Origin: Dipteris shenzhenensis
Taxonomy: Eukaryota; Polypodiophyta; Polypodiopsida; Gleicheniales
Assembly: GCA_047967505.1 (NCBI GenBank)
Contig: CM106538.1
Length of the DNA stretch: 64,000 nt
Strand: one strand, 5' to 3'
Shown piece after piece: positions 21,174 through 32,164 of this stretch (position 1 is its first letter; every line of letters starts with the position of its first letter). The position numbers and the translations under genes are program-made. Under the pieces are notes generated by a model. That model made no database searches and was not told the DNA's origin. It saw nothing but the letters and a program-made list of their open reading frames with translations.

Positions 21174-21740
21174 CAAAAAATCATATAATAATATATTAAT
21201 AGTTTGCAAATGTGTATAGCAAGTGAGTAATGGGAAGTGGAAGTGGGAGTGAGGAGGGAGGAGTGGAATGGGAGAGGGAAGTAATAGGGGTGTATGATAA
21301 TAAGTATAAAAAATAGTATAATAATATATTAATAGTTTTCAAATGGCAAGTGAGTAATGGGAAGTGGAAGTGAGAGTGGGGAGGGAAGAATGGAATGGGA
21401 GAGGGGAAGGTAAAGAATGGAATGGGAGAGGGGAATGTAATAGGGGAGTAGGATAATAAGGGAGTGAAATGAGTGAGGGAGTTAATAGGTGAGATGGGGA
21501 AATATGGGATTTTGGGAAATGGGAGGAGTATGGGACGTGGTGGAAATGTGGGATGGGAGTGGTGGCAATGGGAAGGAAGAAGAAATGGATGGATGGGGGG
21601 AGGGCTAATGGAAGATTGGGATGAGGGATGGGGGTCCAATGGGAGAGGGGGAGTAATGGGAGCCAATGGGAGAGGGGATAAATGAAAAGCCAATAGGAGA
21701 GAGGGGAGGAATGGAAAGCCAATAGGAGAGGAGGAGGAAA
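21174..21740. repeat. Direct repeat leading into AATGGGAGAGGG tract
   Basis: A segment beginning with an AT-rich block (TATAATAATATATTAATAG) and running into GAGTAATGGGAAGTGGAAGTG occurs at about 21185-21290 and again at about 21315-21425, a period near 129 bp. From there to 21740 the plus strand is almost pure purine with AATGGGAGAGGGG units. The minus-strand frames here (Pro, Ser, His and Leu only) are by-products of composition. Confidence 0.8.
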
Positions 21741-21900
21741 ACCTAATTTCTCTTATATATAGTCTTCCTTCTTCATTCATTCTCCCCTCATTTCATTCAT
21801 TGAAGCAAGAAAGCAAGGACGATCAAGAGAGCAAGGAAGGAAGAGCAAGAAAGCAAGAAAGAGCAAACTTACAAACTTTTTCTAGGTACTTGCAAATTTT
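21741..21900 (+). promoter_or_regulatory. TATA-containing leader segment, copy 1
   Basis: TATATATA at 21754-21761 is followed by CATTCATTCT, CCTCATTTCATT, GAAGCAA, a purine stretch, and then CTTTTTCTAGGTACTTGCA near 21876-21894. The same order of blocks recurs at 23860-23990. The C(T/C)AGGTACTTGC block could be an exon-intron border. Likely a promoter and leader of a transposon family. Confidence 0.5.
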
Positions 21901-21949
21901 TTTGATTAATTCTTTTTCTAGATTTTTTTTTGGGAACTAGAGAGAGAAA

Positions 21950-23600
21950 GGTTCAAGGGAGGAGAAGAAGAGGATGGAGGGGCTGGAGGGAAGGGAGGAG
22001 GAAGGGAGGGAGAGGCTGGGGCTGAGTAGAGGGAGGAAAGGAGGAGGGAAGGGGGGCGGGGGGGGGAAGGGGGGACTGGGTCTCCCCTGGAGAGGGGAAG
22101 GGGGGAGAGGGAAGGGGGTGGGAGGGGCTAGCGGCCGCGGCCACCAGCCCGGGGGAAGGGGGGGGAGGAGGGGTGGGGAAAAGGGGGGGGCTGGGGGAAG
22201 GGCTGAGAGGGGGGGCGGGGGGGGCTGGTGGCCGCGGCCGCCAGCTCGGGGGCGGGGAGGGGGGTGGGTGGGGGGGAAGGGGGTGGGAGGGGTGAAGGGG
22301 GTGGAGGGCTGAGAGGGGGGGCAAGGGGGCTGGAGGCCGCGGCCGCCAGCTCGAGGGCGGGGAGGGGGATGGGTGGGGGGAAGGGGGTGGGAGGGGTGAA
22401 GGGGGTGGAAGGGGCTGGGGGGGGGTTGGCAACCGTGGCCACCAGCCCAGGGGAAGGGGGGGGGAAGGGGGGGTGGGGAAGAGGGGGGGGAGGGCTGAGA
22501 GGGGGGGCTGGCGGCCGCGGCCACCAGCCCGGGGGAAGGGGGGAAGGGGGGGGGAGAGGGGGCAGGGAAGGGGGGTGGCGAGGGTGAAGGGGGGGAGGGG
22601 GTGTGAGAGGGGGGGTGCGAGAAGGGGGGGGGCTGGGGGGCCACGAAGGGGGGGTGGGGAAGAGGGGTGCAAAAGGGGGGCTGGCGACCGCGGCCGCGAA
22701 CCCAGGGGCCACAAAGGGGGGGTGGGAAAGAGGGGGGGGCTGGGCGGCCGCGAAGGGGGGGTGGGGAAGAGGGGTGCGAGAGGGGGGGCTGGCGGCCACG
22801 GTCGCCAGCCCGGGGGCCGCGAAGGGGGGGTGGGGAAGAGGGGGGGAGGGCTGAGAGGGGGGGGTTGGCGGCCACAGCCACCAGCCCAGGGGAAGGGAGG
22901 AGGAAGGGGGGTGAGGGGGCAGGGAAGGGGGGTGGCAGGGGTGAAGGGAGGGAGGGGGGTGCGAGAGGGGGGGGCTGGGGGGGTTGCGAAGGGGGGGTGG
23001 GGAAGGGGGGGTGGGGAAGAGGGGTGCGAGAAGGGGGGGGCTGGCGGCCGCGACTGCCAGCCTGGGGGCTACGAAGGGGGGTGGGGAAGAGGGGGGGAGG
23101 GCTAAAAGGGGGTAGGGGGGGAAAGGGGGTAGGGGGGGAAAGGGGGTAGGGGAGGAAGGGGGTAAGGAGGGGGGGCTAGCGGCTGTGGCCACCAACCCTG
23201 GGGATGGGGGGAAGGGGGTGTGGAGGGGTAAGGGGTTGGGACGGGGCCGGGGGTAGGGGGGGAAAGGGGGTAGGGGGGGGAAGGGGGGGGGCAGAGGGGG
23301 AAGGGGGGGGGCAGAGGGGGAAGGGGAGGGGGGGAGCGGGAGGGGAGGGGTCGAGGGGGGGAGTGGTTTTGGTGACGGAGGGAGGGGAGGGGAGGGGAGG
23401 GGAGGGGAGGGGAGGCAGGGGGTCGAGGGAGGGAGGAGTGTTGGCGGCAGAGGGAGGGGAGGGGAGGGGAAGGGAGGGGAGGGGAGGAGGGGAGGGCGGG
23501 GGTCGAGGGAGGGAGGGAGGGAGGGGAGAGGAAGGAGAGAGAGGAGAGAGAGAGGGAGAGGAGAGGAGGGAGTAGAAGAAGAGAGAGGGGAGAGGAGGAT
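21950..23600. repeat. G-run tract with ten GC-rich dyads
   Basis: About 1.65 kb in which the plus strand is mostly runs of 4-9 G separated by A or T. Ten copies of a GC-rich dyad, consensus CTGGYGGCCGCGGCCRCCAG, start near 22128, 22225, 22330, 22425, 22508, 22681, 22789, 22865, 23041 and 23175, roughly 75-175 bp apart. The 8-base arms flank a 4-base loop such as CGCG. From 23380 the runs become GGGGA repeats. The long plus-strand Gly/Arg and minus-strand Pro/Ser frames (up to 500 codons) come from composition. The plus strand should form many G-quadruplexes. Confidence 0.9.
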
Positions 23601-23859
23601 TTGACTTACTATCATGAGCAAGAGCGACAAATAAAATTTGACTTATGAGAAGAATGAAAAGGACTTATGAGAAGAAAGTATCAAGAAGAATGTTGAAGAA
23701 AGTATCAAGAAGAATGTTGAACACAAATTTGAATTCAAAAGAAACGTACAAGAAGAAAGTATGAGAAGAATGTTGAACACAAATTTGAATTCAAATTTAT
23801 AATGAATTCAAATTCCCCTCTCTTTTTTGAAAATTCAAATTTATGCGTAAGAGTGGGCT
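23601..23859. repeat. Short AAGAAGAATGTTGAA tandem duplications
   Basis: GAAAGTATCAAGAAGAATGT and relatives occur three times between about 23655 and 23780, and ACACAAATTTGAATTCAAA occurs twice. No gene seen. Confidence 0.6.
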
Positions 23860-23995
23860 AGTTTTTCTTATATATACTTTTCTTTCCATTCATTCATTCT
23901 AACTCTCTCCTCATTTCATTGAAGCAACCAAGAGCGGAAGAGAAAGGATAAGCGGAGCCTTACTTTTTTCACTTTTTCCAGGTACTTGCATTCTT
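23860..23995 (+). promoter_or_regulatory. TATA-containing leader segment, copy 2
   Basis: TATATATA at 23869-23876, then CATTCATTCATTCT, CTCCTCATTTCATT, GAAGCAA and CTTTTTCCAGGTACTTGCA ending at 23990. These are the same blocks in the same order as copy 1 about 2.1 kb upstream. Each copy stands next to purine tracts with dyads, so this looks like a repeated transposon unit. Confidence 0.5.
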
Positions 23996-24186
23996 TTTCA
24001 TTCGTCTCGTAATTCTTTTTCTTTACTTACAGTTCTTTTTCAATTAGTTTCTTGTTAAAGTTTTTGAGTTCTATTTCTTAAAATTCATCTTGTAATTCTT
24101 TTTCTTTACTTATAATTTCTTTTCAATTAGTTTATTATTAAAGTTTTTGAGGAGGGGGGTCTTTTAGAAGGCATTACAATTCTTTT

Positions 24187-25360
24187 TAAATTAGTTTCTT
24201 ATTTGAGTTTTTGAGTTCTATTTTAATTAGTTTTTTATTTATATTTGAGTTTGTAAATTTGAGGAATGAGAGAATAGGGAGGGAGAGAAAGAGAGAGGAG
24301 AGAGGAGAGAGGGAAAGAGAGAAATTAAGAGAGAGAAGAGGGGCTCTTGGCAGCTGTGGCTGCCAAGAGAGAGGGAGAGAGGGAGAGAGAGAGAGAGAGA
24401 GATTCACAGAGAGAAGAGGGGCTCCTTAAATAAGAGAGAAGAGTAGGGAGGGAAAGAAAGAGAGAGGAGAGAGGGGGAGAGAGATTAAGAGAGAGAAGAG
24501 GGTCTCATGGGGGCCGTGGCTGCTTGAGGGAGGGAGAGAGTAGGGAGAGAGAGGGAGAGAGAGAGAAAGAGAGAGAGAGGGAGAGAGAGAAAGAGAGAGA
24601 GAGGGAAAGAGAGAGAGGGAGAGAGAGAGAAAGAGAGAGAGGGAGAGAGAGGGATTAAATTAGTTTCTTATTTGAGTTTTTGAGTTCTATTTTAATTAGT
24701 TTTTTATTTATATTTGAGTTGTAAATTTGAGAAATAAAAGAATAGGGAGGGAGAGAAAGAGAGAGGAGAGAGGAGAGAGGGAAAGAGAGAAATTAAGAGA
24801 GAGAAGAGGGGCTCTTGGCGGCTATGGCCGCCAAGAGAGAGGGAGAGAGGGAGAGAGAGAGAGAGATTCACAGAGAAAAGAGGGGCTCCTTAAATGAGAG
24901 AGAAGAGTAGGGAGGGAAAGAAAGAGAGAGGAGAGAGGGGGAGAGAGATTAAGAGAGAGAAGAGGGTCTCCTGGGGGCCATGGCTGCTTGAGGGAGGGAG
25001 AGAGTAGGGAGAGAGAGGGAGAGAGAGAGAAAGAGAGAGAGGGAGAGAGAGAAAGAGAGAGAGAGGGAAAGAGAGAGAGGGAGAGAGAGAGAAAGAGAGA
25101 GAGGGAGAGAGAGAGATGTTTATCAGAATGAAATATGGCGAGAGGAGAGAGGGAAAGAGAGAAATTAAGAGAGAGAATTGGGGCTCTTGGGGCCGTGGCT
25201 ACCAAAGGGAGAGAGAGAATGAGAAATGAGAGAGAAGAGTAGGGAGGGAGAGAGAGAAGAGAGTCTCCTCGCAGCAATGAGAGAGAAAAGTAGGGAGGGA
25301 AAGAAAGAGAGGGAGGGAGAGGGAGAGAGAGAGAGAGAGAAGAGAAGAGGGAGACTTAGG

Positions 25361-25413
<53 letters not shown>

Positions 25414-25508
25414 GGAATAAACTTCTCTGCTAGAAGAGTAGGGAGGGAAAGAAAGAGACGGAGGGAGAGGGAGAGAGAGAGAGAGAGAAGAGAAGAGGGA
25501 GACTTAGG

Positions 25509-25572
<64 letters not shown>

Positions 25573-25575
25573 AAG
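24187..25575. repeat. GA-rich microsatellite block with 467-bp duplication and dyads
   Basis: The block starting AAATTAGTTTCTTATTTGAG at about 24188 returns at about 24655, giving a direct duplication of roughly 467 bp. A shorter duplication of about 155 bp covers 25277-25420 and 25432-25570. Inside the GA runs sit hairpins: CTCTTGGCAGC-TGTG-GCTGCCAAGAG at 24344-24369 and CTCTTGGCGGC-TATG-GCCGCCAAGAG at 24812-24837, each with 11-bp arms. Worn copies lie near 24505, 24966 and 25187. The two good copies differ by one compensated base pair in the stem. Ser/Leu frames on the minus strand are not genes. Confidence 0.9.
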
Positions 25576-26015
25576 AAAGAAATTTTATTAAAGGTCCACG
25601 GAAGGCCATACATGGCATATGGGACACAAAATCATCCGAAAGGAAAATACATCATCAACGATGCGCCAACTAGGTGGCCTCATCGTAATACAACTAGGAT
25701 GCCAAAAATGGCTACAAAATCCTAGATACAAAATGAAATGAAATAGAGTACCAAAAATGCCTAGATACAAAATGTAAAATATGAAATATGAGGAACATCG
25801 TCTTCCCTAAGGGGTCTGTGATCCAAAGAAATGATGGAAGTCATGGCCATCGACCATGCCTCCTGCCATGAGTGTGAAGATCTGGGCAAGTGTCAAGTGG
25901 GCTGCTGTGGCCGTGCCAAGTCTCCATGGAGCAATCTCCTCTGAAAATCTGCCATCATCCTCCGTCATCTAGAAATAAAGCGACGGGTACAGCCTCTATG
26001 TAAGATCATCCTGCG
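25576..26015. other. Unassigned spacer before LINE remnant
   Basis: No coding frame with family resemblance. TAGATACAAAATG occurs twice (near 25721 and 25761). It may be the worn 5' part of the LINE. Confidence 0.4.
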
Positions 26016-27760
26016 GTGCTACCGGATCATGTCATATGTACATCCTCGAGGTGGAACCATCGGTGCTCTCTGGCAAGATGGGCTATCTCTGTGCTCATGG
26101 TCCTGCGCCTCGTCCTGCTCCTCATGAATAACCGGGTCTCTTGCAGGGATGTTGAGGAGGCGAAGTCACGTAAGCAACAGCTCTATTGCTGCTTCGTGGA
26201 CTTCAGAAAGGCATTTGACACTGTGCCGGGTTTCAGACTCTTCCAGCGACTTCGTGACTTGGGATTCAGTGGGGAGATTCAATGGGCGATCATGGCCTTG
26301 TATGAAAGAGTCACAGGTAGAGTCAGGACACAGGCGGGGCTGTCGGGGGAAGTACGCAGTATGATAGGGGTGAAGCAGGGGTGTCCTTTGTCTCCGACAC
26401 TCTTTGGTCTCTATATCGATGAGTTAGAGATGTACATACAGACGATGGGTGGTACAGGTTCTTTACTGGCAGGATCCACGATACCGATTCTCCTCTATGC
26501 AGATGACGTGGTTCTTATTTCTTCCTCCCAGCAGGGTTTACAGGCACATCTCCATGCACTCCACAGCTTTTGTCAGAACAGAGGGTTGTTTGTAAACCTT
26601 GGGAAGACCAAAGTCATGGTCTTCAACACGTCATACCAGGTTTATAGGAGAGGCGAGTTCTCTTTCACATTTGATGGGCAGGAGGTGGAGCTAGTCAGGG
26701 AGTATACATATTTGGGTGCCACATTTAGAGGTCCAGTCTTCACCATGACGCATGCAGCACGAGATAGGATCAGTAGAGGGTATGTCGCCTTGGCTAGTGG
26801 CTCTTCTCGAGAGGCAGTGTGCACAGTCACATTTTCAGCATCCCGACACGAAGTCCTTACTTTTTGATACACTGGTGAGACCTGCAGCCATGTATGCTAG
26901 CCTCTTTTGGGCAGGAGATCTCAGTGTTACAAATTGGAGACGAGTAGAGAGGTTACAGATCATCATGTTCTCCAGATTGATCAGAGCGAAGCCCACAGTA
27001 CCGCATCAGATTATGCTCACAGAGTTCGGAGCTACACCCCCTACACCCCTAGCACTAGATGCAACATTTCAGTCAGTTACATACTTGCATAGGATCAGGG
27101 CGCTCGGAGACTCAGCAGCAGGCAGAGCACGATTACCATGGCTAGCACTGACATCCTCGCAGATGTTAGCGGAGAGAGGTCATACTTTTTGTTGGTACCA
27201 CACACTCTCCACATGGCTCACCTCGTTGGGCTTGGATATGGATAGGCTACCACCATTTCGATACAGCATAGATGCCCCTCGCCTCCCTCTCACTTGACAT
27301 GAGCTCAGTCAGGTTATCAGGGCAGATTTGTTGCAGCTACACACGTTTCGCACTTGGGTTCATCCCACGGAGCTTCCTACAAAGATGGCCACATATCGTG
27401 ACCATTTTCTCAGGATTTCAGAGGATGGCTTCATCATATCCCCAAAATATATCGGCGTTCATATGTCGCACTCACTCAAGATTGCCTTGGGCCAGCTCAG
27501 GGTATCTTCCCACAGATTAGACGTTGAGGCCGACAGGATGCATCGTACAGCTACCAGACATAGACCCAGGCGAGAGACTAGGATATGCCCTTGTTGCACT
27601 ATGGGGGAGGTGGAGACTGAGGAGCACTTTGTTTACAGATGCTCTTTATATTATGCCCTTTATATTATGAGATCTGTGGCAGATTTCACTATTTATTTGG
27701 GCATGGATTTGGACCTCTCTCTCGGATTATGGAGTATGAGGATCAGTATTGCTTAGTGTT
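26016..27760 (+). pseudogene. LINE-type reverse transcriptase, 3' part, frameshifted
   Basis: The first stretch (26016-26867) carries reverse transcriptase blocks in order: FVDFRKAFDTV near 26195, GVKQGCPLSPTLFGLYIDEL near 26365, YADD at 26496-26507 (the catalytic pair is present), GLFVNLGKTKVMVF and YTYLGATF. It ends at TGA 26865 after a frameshift near 26800. Coding sense resumes in a second frame (to 27297) and a third (27328-27756). The last has the terminal zinc-knuckle-like pattern CPCC-x9-H-x4-C seen at LINE C termini. The 5' half, with endonuclease, is absent. Non-LTR retrotransposon, clade not assigned; no poly(A) tail or target duplication found. Confidence 0.85.
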
Positions 27761-27837
27761 GTTCATCAGGGAGATCACCAGATACAGAGAGAGATTCCTC
27801 AGAGAGCACCATTTACCCATGGAGCCCCTTCAAGCAC

Positions 27838-28165
27838 CTAGATATATATTAGTTCATGTTATGTTGAGCTGAAAGATCTTCTTCCAACAACGCATTGCTC
27901 TTCTCTTTGGCGCCAATTGGCTTGGTGAGATAATGGCCTTTGCAGATCCTTTTCTTCTCCCGATGCTGGACTACAACATCACTTGGGATGTTACCATATT
28001 CATTCTCCTCTAAGGGAAGCAAGGAGAAATATATATTGTGGTTTCCTTTGGATGAAAACATTTTCTTCATCTCTCTTTGCAAGTGATAAGGGTCCCTATT
28101 ATTAAGATTGGGAAGAGCAGGAAGCTAAGAGGTGCATGAGGTTTCATTACCCCCAACTTCATGTC
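27838..28165 (-). repeat. Fragment of a dispersed family with an 80-codon frame, copy 1
   Basis: Reverse complement is related over about 330 bp to 59765-60095. Both begin near ATTGTGACATGAAGTTGGGG and end near GAACT(A/G)ATATATA. An open frame at 27849-28082 ends ...NIPSDVVVQHREKKRI...LLEEDLSAQHNMN. Its partner at 59842-60084 ends ...NIPSDVLLKHREKERI...LLKEDLVAQHDLN. Differences are largely conservative at the protein level, which suggests former coding. Protein family not recognised. Confidence 0.7.
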
Positions 28166-28169
28166 ACAA

Positions 28170-28425
28170 CACCCACATAACTGGTGATTGAGCTGAAATA
28201 GCCATGCTTACATGATGTTCCAACCACCGGGCTGGTTTAGTAAAATAATAATATATATTGCAAAAGATATTTCTATTAATTTTTGCTTAACCATGCCAAC
28301 GAGCTAGACAACAGGGAATGTCTATTCAACCACGTTGGTTCAAAACAATTACATAACTGGTGATTGAGCTAAAGCAGCCTACAGTTGCATGATGTTCCAA
28401 CCATCGGGCTGGTTTAGGACAATCA
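28170..28425. repeat. Direct repeat, 173-bp period
   Basis: ACATAACTGGTGATTGAGCT, followed by GATGTTCCAACCAYCGGGCTGG, occurs at about 28177-28240 and again at about 28351-28415. Confidence 0.8.
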
Positions 28426-29732
28426 CATTTAGTCCAAGCCTGGTTTAAGAAATGAAACAAGTAAACTATCACAAATCTCAATCACAAAAAACCACCTGGC
28501 TGATTTAGGCACCATTGACCTGCATTGTATCTAACATGTGTATGATGTGCTTCTCAAACACCTTGCATCCTATCTGCTTCTTACAGATGTCCTTTCTATT
28601 TGGAGAAACTCTCATATTTTTGTGCCAAAATGGTACTTAATCTTTCAAGATTTAATAGGTGAGAGGTGTGAAAATTCAAAATTCGTGGAAGTAGTGAAAT
28701 TTCAACTGTCGATTTTTCTCCCCTCCGGCAATACACGTCAACAACAAGTGCAATGTGGCCTAAAATGCTTCAAAACACAAATAGGACAAATGGCACATGC
28801 TATCATCTTTGATGCTGTGTATTATAGATGTAATGACCTTTGGCATGCTTATGAGCCATATACCAAGAAAGTGCATGGAAAAAGAAACAATTCAAAATTA
28901 TAAATAGTGTTGGATTTATTAAAATATCTTTGCACATGCACAAATTGCACTTTTCCAACTTCTTCCATTTTAGGGTGAATCTAGATACAAATACCAAAAA
29001 CTATCAATGTTTTAAGACCACCATGCACTAGCCCCAATAGTTTGGATTTCAAATTTTCAATCCGTTTGGTTTTCAACAAATTAAAAAAAAGTTATGGAGC
29101 ATGCCCTCAAATGGGCATGCATCATTTTAGCACAACATTGGAGGACCATTAACCCATGCATAATGATCTCATTTAGGTGTGTCCTTGGGTTGAGGAGAAG
29201 CTCACATAGTGTAATGATTACTTGGTTGCATGTATGTATAGAACAAAATTTTGATGCTTTTGAATAAATTGCTATATCTTATAGTCTTCAGGATGCATGC
29301 TTCACATGCAACATAGCACTTGTAGTGCTTTGATGGTCTTGTTCCAAATACTTATTCCAAAATTTTTTTCTCTCATGTTCAATTTAGAATGTGTACTACA
29401 ACTTGAAGACAAAGTTTGCCAAATTCTGTTGAGGGTCATGCAAGATAGCCATATACAAAAAAGTCCCAGAACCTCACCAAAAATGGCTACACCCAAAAAA
29501 AAAAAAAGGCTGGACCCATGCAAGAAAACAATGAACTATATGCATCATTTATTAGGTATAGATCTGGTTCAAACCAAGGAAATCGTGACTTTGGAGCAAG
29601 CAGTTGAACCTACTCGGGCTTGCTCTCAGTTCTGTGGAGACACCTCCCCTAATCAATAATGCTCACATGCACAGATTTTCCATCTGATGTGAAATCCAAT
29701 ACATAATTCTTGGCATTCAAGTTAGTGTGTCT
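28426..29732. other. AT-rich region, no recognisable gene
   Basis: Two open frames of about 120 codons (28538-28903 and 29297-29659, plus strand) have no family resemblance. They are probably worn transposon or chance sequence. Confidence 0.4.
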
Positions 29733-29737
29733 GAATG

Positions 29738-30625
29738 TTGAGATATCGAGCTCCACTCGTGATATGCCAGGGTGACCGTTGTGCATTTATGTCACCGACT
29801 TGTTAGCTACAGATACTGTTGGTACACCGCCCATGAATAATAGATGGATGACAGCTATCCTTATGTACTCTAGTTCATGGCTCAGTTAGTATGCCACCTT
29901 GGTTAGCTGAGTTTGGTTTGAGACCCACATATAGGGTTCTTCTATTTCTTTGTACTAGAGTTCTTTTGGCTTTCACAACTAAGAAGAGGAAAACTATTTT
30001 CAGCCTCCACCTTTGTGTGTATTCCCCCATTGTGTATGTGAGAAAGCCGCAAGTGAGACTCCTTCCTTCTCTCCCACTATCTTCACATAGTATCAGAGCT
30101 TGGTTCGTGGTAAGGAGCTCAAGAAAGCAAACCAAGTTTGCGGTGTCCTAGTAAGAGGACCAGTGTTGCTTTCCTTTTTCGAGTTTGGGAGCAAATCTCT
30201 ATAGGTAGCACATCCAAAAAGTGCAAGAGTGCATTGTCTCAGATTGAGACACCCTTCGCAGTGTCGCGAGAGGGCAGTATATGCTGTGAGAGGAGGCAAA
30301 GCCCTTGGTGACTTTATTTTTCTGATTCAAGGCCATTTCGGGGCCCGTTTTGGAGGCTGGTACATTGCCCATGAATAATTGCTAGATGACAGCTATCCTT
30401 ATGTACTCTAGTTCGTGGCTCAATTAGTATGCCACCTTAGTTAGTTGAGTTTGGTTTGAGACCCACATATAGGGTTCTTCTATTTCTTTGTACTAGAGTT
30501 CTTTTGGCTTTCATAACTAAGAAGAGGAAAACTTTTTTCAGCCTCCACCTTTGTGTGTATTCCCCCATTGTGTATGTGAGAAAGTTGCAAGTGAGACTCC
30601 TTCCTTCTATCCCACTATCTTCACA
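29738..30625 (+). mobile_element. Internally deleted Ty1-copia element with target duplication
   Basis: The 5' LTR spans 29738-30087 (350 bp, TGTTGAG...TTCACA). It is followed by a primer site TAGTATCAGAGC at 30088 (one base from the usual initiator-Met form TGGTATCAGAGC) and about 260 bp of leader. The leader then joins directly to the inner part of a second LTR (about 30357-30625), so all coding sequence and the first part of the 3' LTR are gone. CTGAA flanks both ends (29733-29737 and 30626-30630), a 5-bp target duplication that fixes the boundaries. The leader is nearly the same as that of the full-length element at 54301, although the LTRs are not alike in their middle. Confidence 0.92.
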
Positions 30626-30661
30626 CTGAACCCCTACTCGTACACTGCTTTCATTGCACTA

Positions 30662-31310
30662 GCAATAGCTACGCAAATGGTAAGAGCTTTTTGAAAAAAT
30701 ACACAACACAACACATCCATAGACGAACTCTATAGACACGCAATTTAATGGGCGCATCTATAAGTGATAACAAACTTAATGAAAATGCGGGCGCATCTAT
30801 TAGAGTAGTTATTGATGCATCTATCAGTGTGGTTATACATGCGTTTAATAGTGCATCTACGCTATAAAATAGACATGCATTTAGACACATTTATAAACAT
30901 GCAGTAGAGTTTGAAATTGTATTGCAGGCTGATAAATGTGCATCAGTGCTTGCCAAACATTGCCCATGGTTACCAAAGCACCTAAATTTATAAAAATATC
31001 AATGCCATGCATGTGTCGCACACAATAATATGATTTTTTCCAAATGCACATATACAAAAAATGAGTAAGGTAAAAAGAATGAGAATATATATAAAATAGT
31101 TCAATTCTAATATGTAAGAAATTAAGATGATACAATGATGGGATATGGTTGGATCTCATCCTCAATGAGATCAATCTTTGCTAAACTATCTACTTCAATA
31201 TCCAAACCAAATGTGGAGATCTACAAATACATTTAGCCCACTACTACTTGTGCTATTGTGCTCGTCAAAATTAGCATCACCAATGGTAGGATCGTCCTCA
31301 TGGGTAATGG
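30662..31310. other. Region between CACTA-type end and transposase stop
   Basis: Subterminal GCATCTAT repeats at about 30720-30860, then AT-rich sequence with no supportable gene. Past the stop at 31312, translation stays acidic for about 35 codons, so that TAG may itself be a mutation. Confidence 0.45.
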
Positions 31311-31447
31311 CCTAAATATCTAGATCTCCTATTTCATGATCATCCTCCTCTCTCATATCACCATCATCATCACCTCCATGGCCATGATCATCCTCCATAT
31401 GATCCATATTAGTAAATGTACTATACATCACTTTGGAATGTGGCATA

Positions 31448-31778
31448 TGTAGGATCCCGTAGGATAGAATAGATGCATCTTGCAAGAGGTGTGAGAGCAC
31501 AATGAAATCTCTATATTGATTGTGAGAGAGAAGACTCTCTTTTATAGAAAGGGGGAGAAGGTAATACCTTCCCTACATAGTGGCAATCAGTCCCTACATC
31601 AGTGGGAATCAATCCCTACATCAGTGGGATTCCCTTTGTCTTACATCATCACTTAGGTCACACACTAGACACATCATAGCACTTGTTGGGCCTTTACAAC
31701 ACATACAAACACACATGTGACTCCCCTAGATGCACACATGCACCATAGAGCAAGCCCTTGATCATACTTACCCCAACA
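31448..31778 (-). repeat. 3' LTR of the gag-only copia element
   Basis: 331 bp, TG...CA on the plus strand. It is next to the polypurine tract, so it is the 3' LTR in the element's own direction. It differs from its partner at about six sites. Confidence 0.94.
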
Positions 31779-32164
31779 AACCCCCCTCAAGGGATTGCCT
31801 CTTGCAGTGTCAAGGATTCATCTAGTCTCATAGTTTCTTATGCTATCTCATGGTGGTCAAGGATTAATCTATGGCTAGGATCTCATGCTAGCAAGGGTTC
31901 CCAAGGGTGTGAGGTTTACAGAAATGGGATAGTCAAAACACATATCACATGTCTACATCATATGGTGACCAGAGGTGATTTACATATTCTTTTTGGAGTA
32001 CTACTTCAGGCAGAGAACCTCGAAATTTGACCATGATAAACAAAAAGACAAAGTGCCTAAAAAGCATAGTCTTCCTCATGTGGAGACTCATCAAATGAAG
32101 TAGATTGATAGTTTCTGACTTTGTAGTTTCTTCCTTTTTGGCTTTACAATACTTTTCATGTGAT

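Noticed and set aside
21937-23630. Long Pro/Ser and Gly/Arg open frames, up to 500 codons
   Set aside because: They exist in several frames on both strands at once and contain almost only the residues encoded by G or C runs. No start context or domain.
24186-25627. Ser/Leu frames in the GA block
   Set aside because: Microsatellite translation only.
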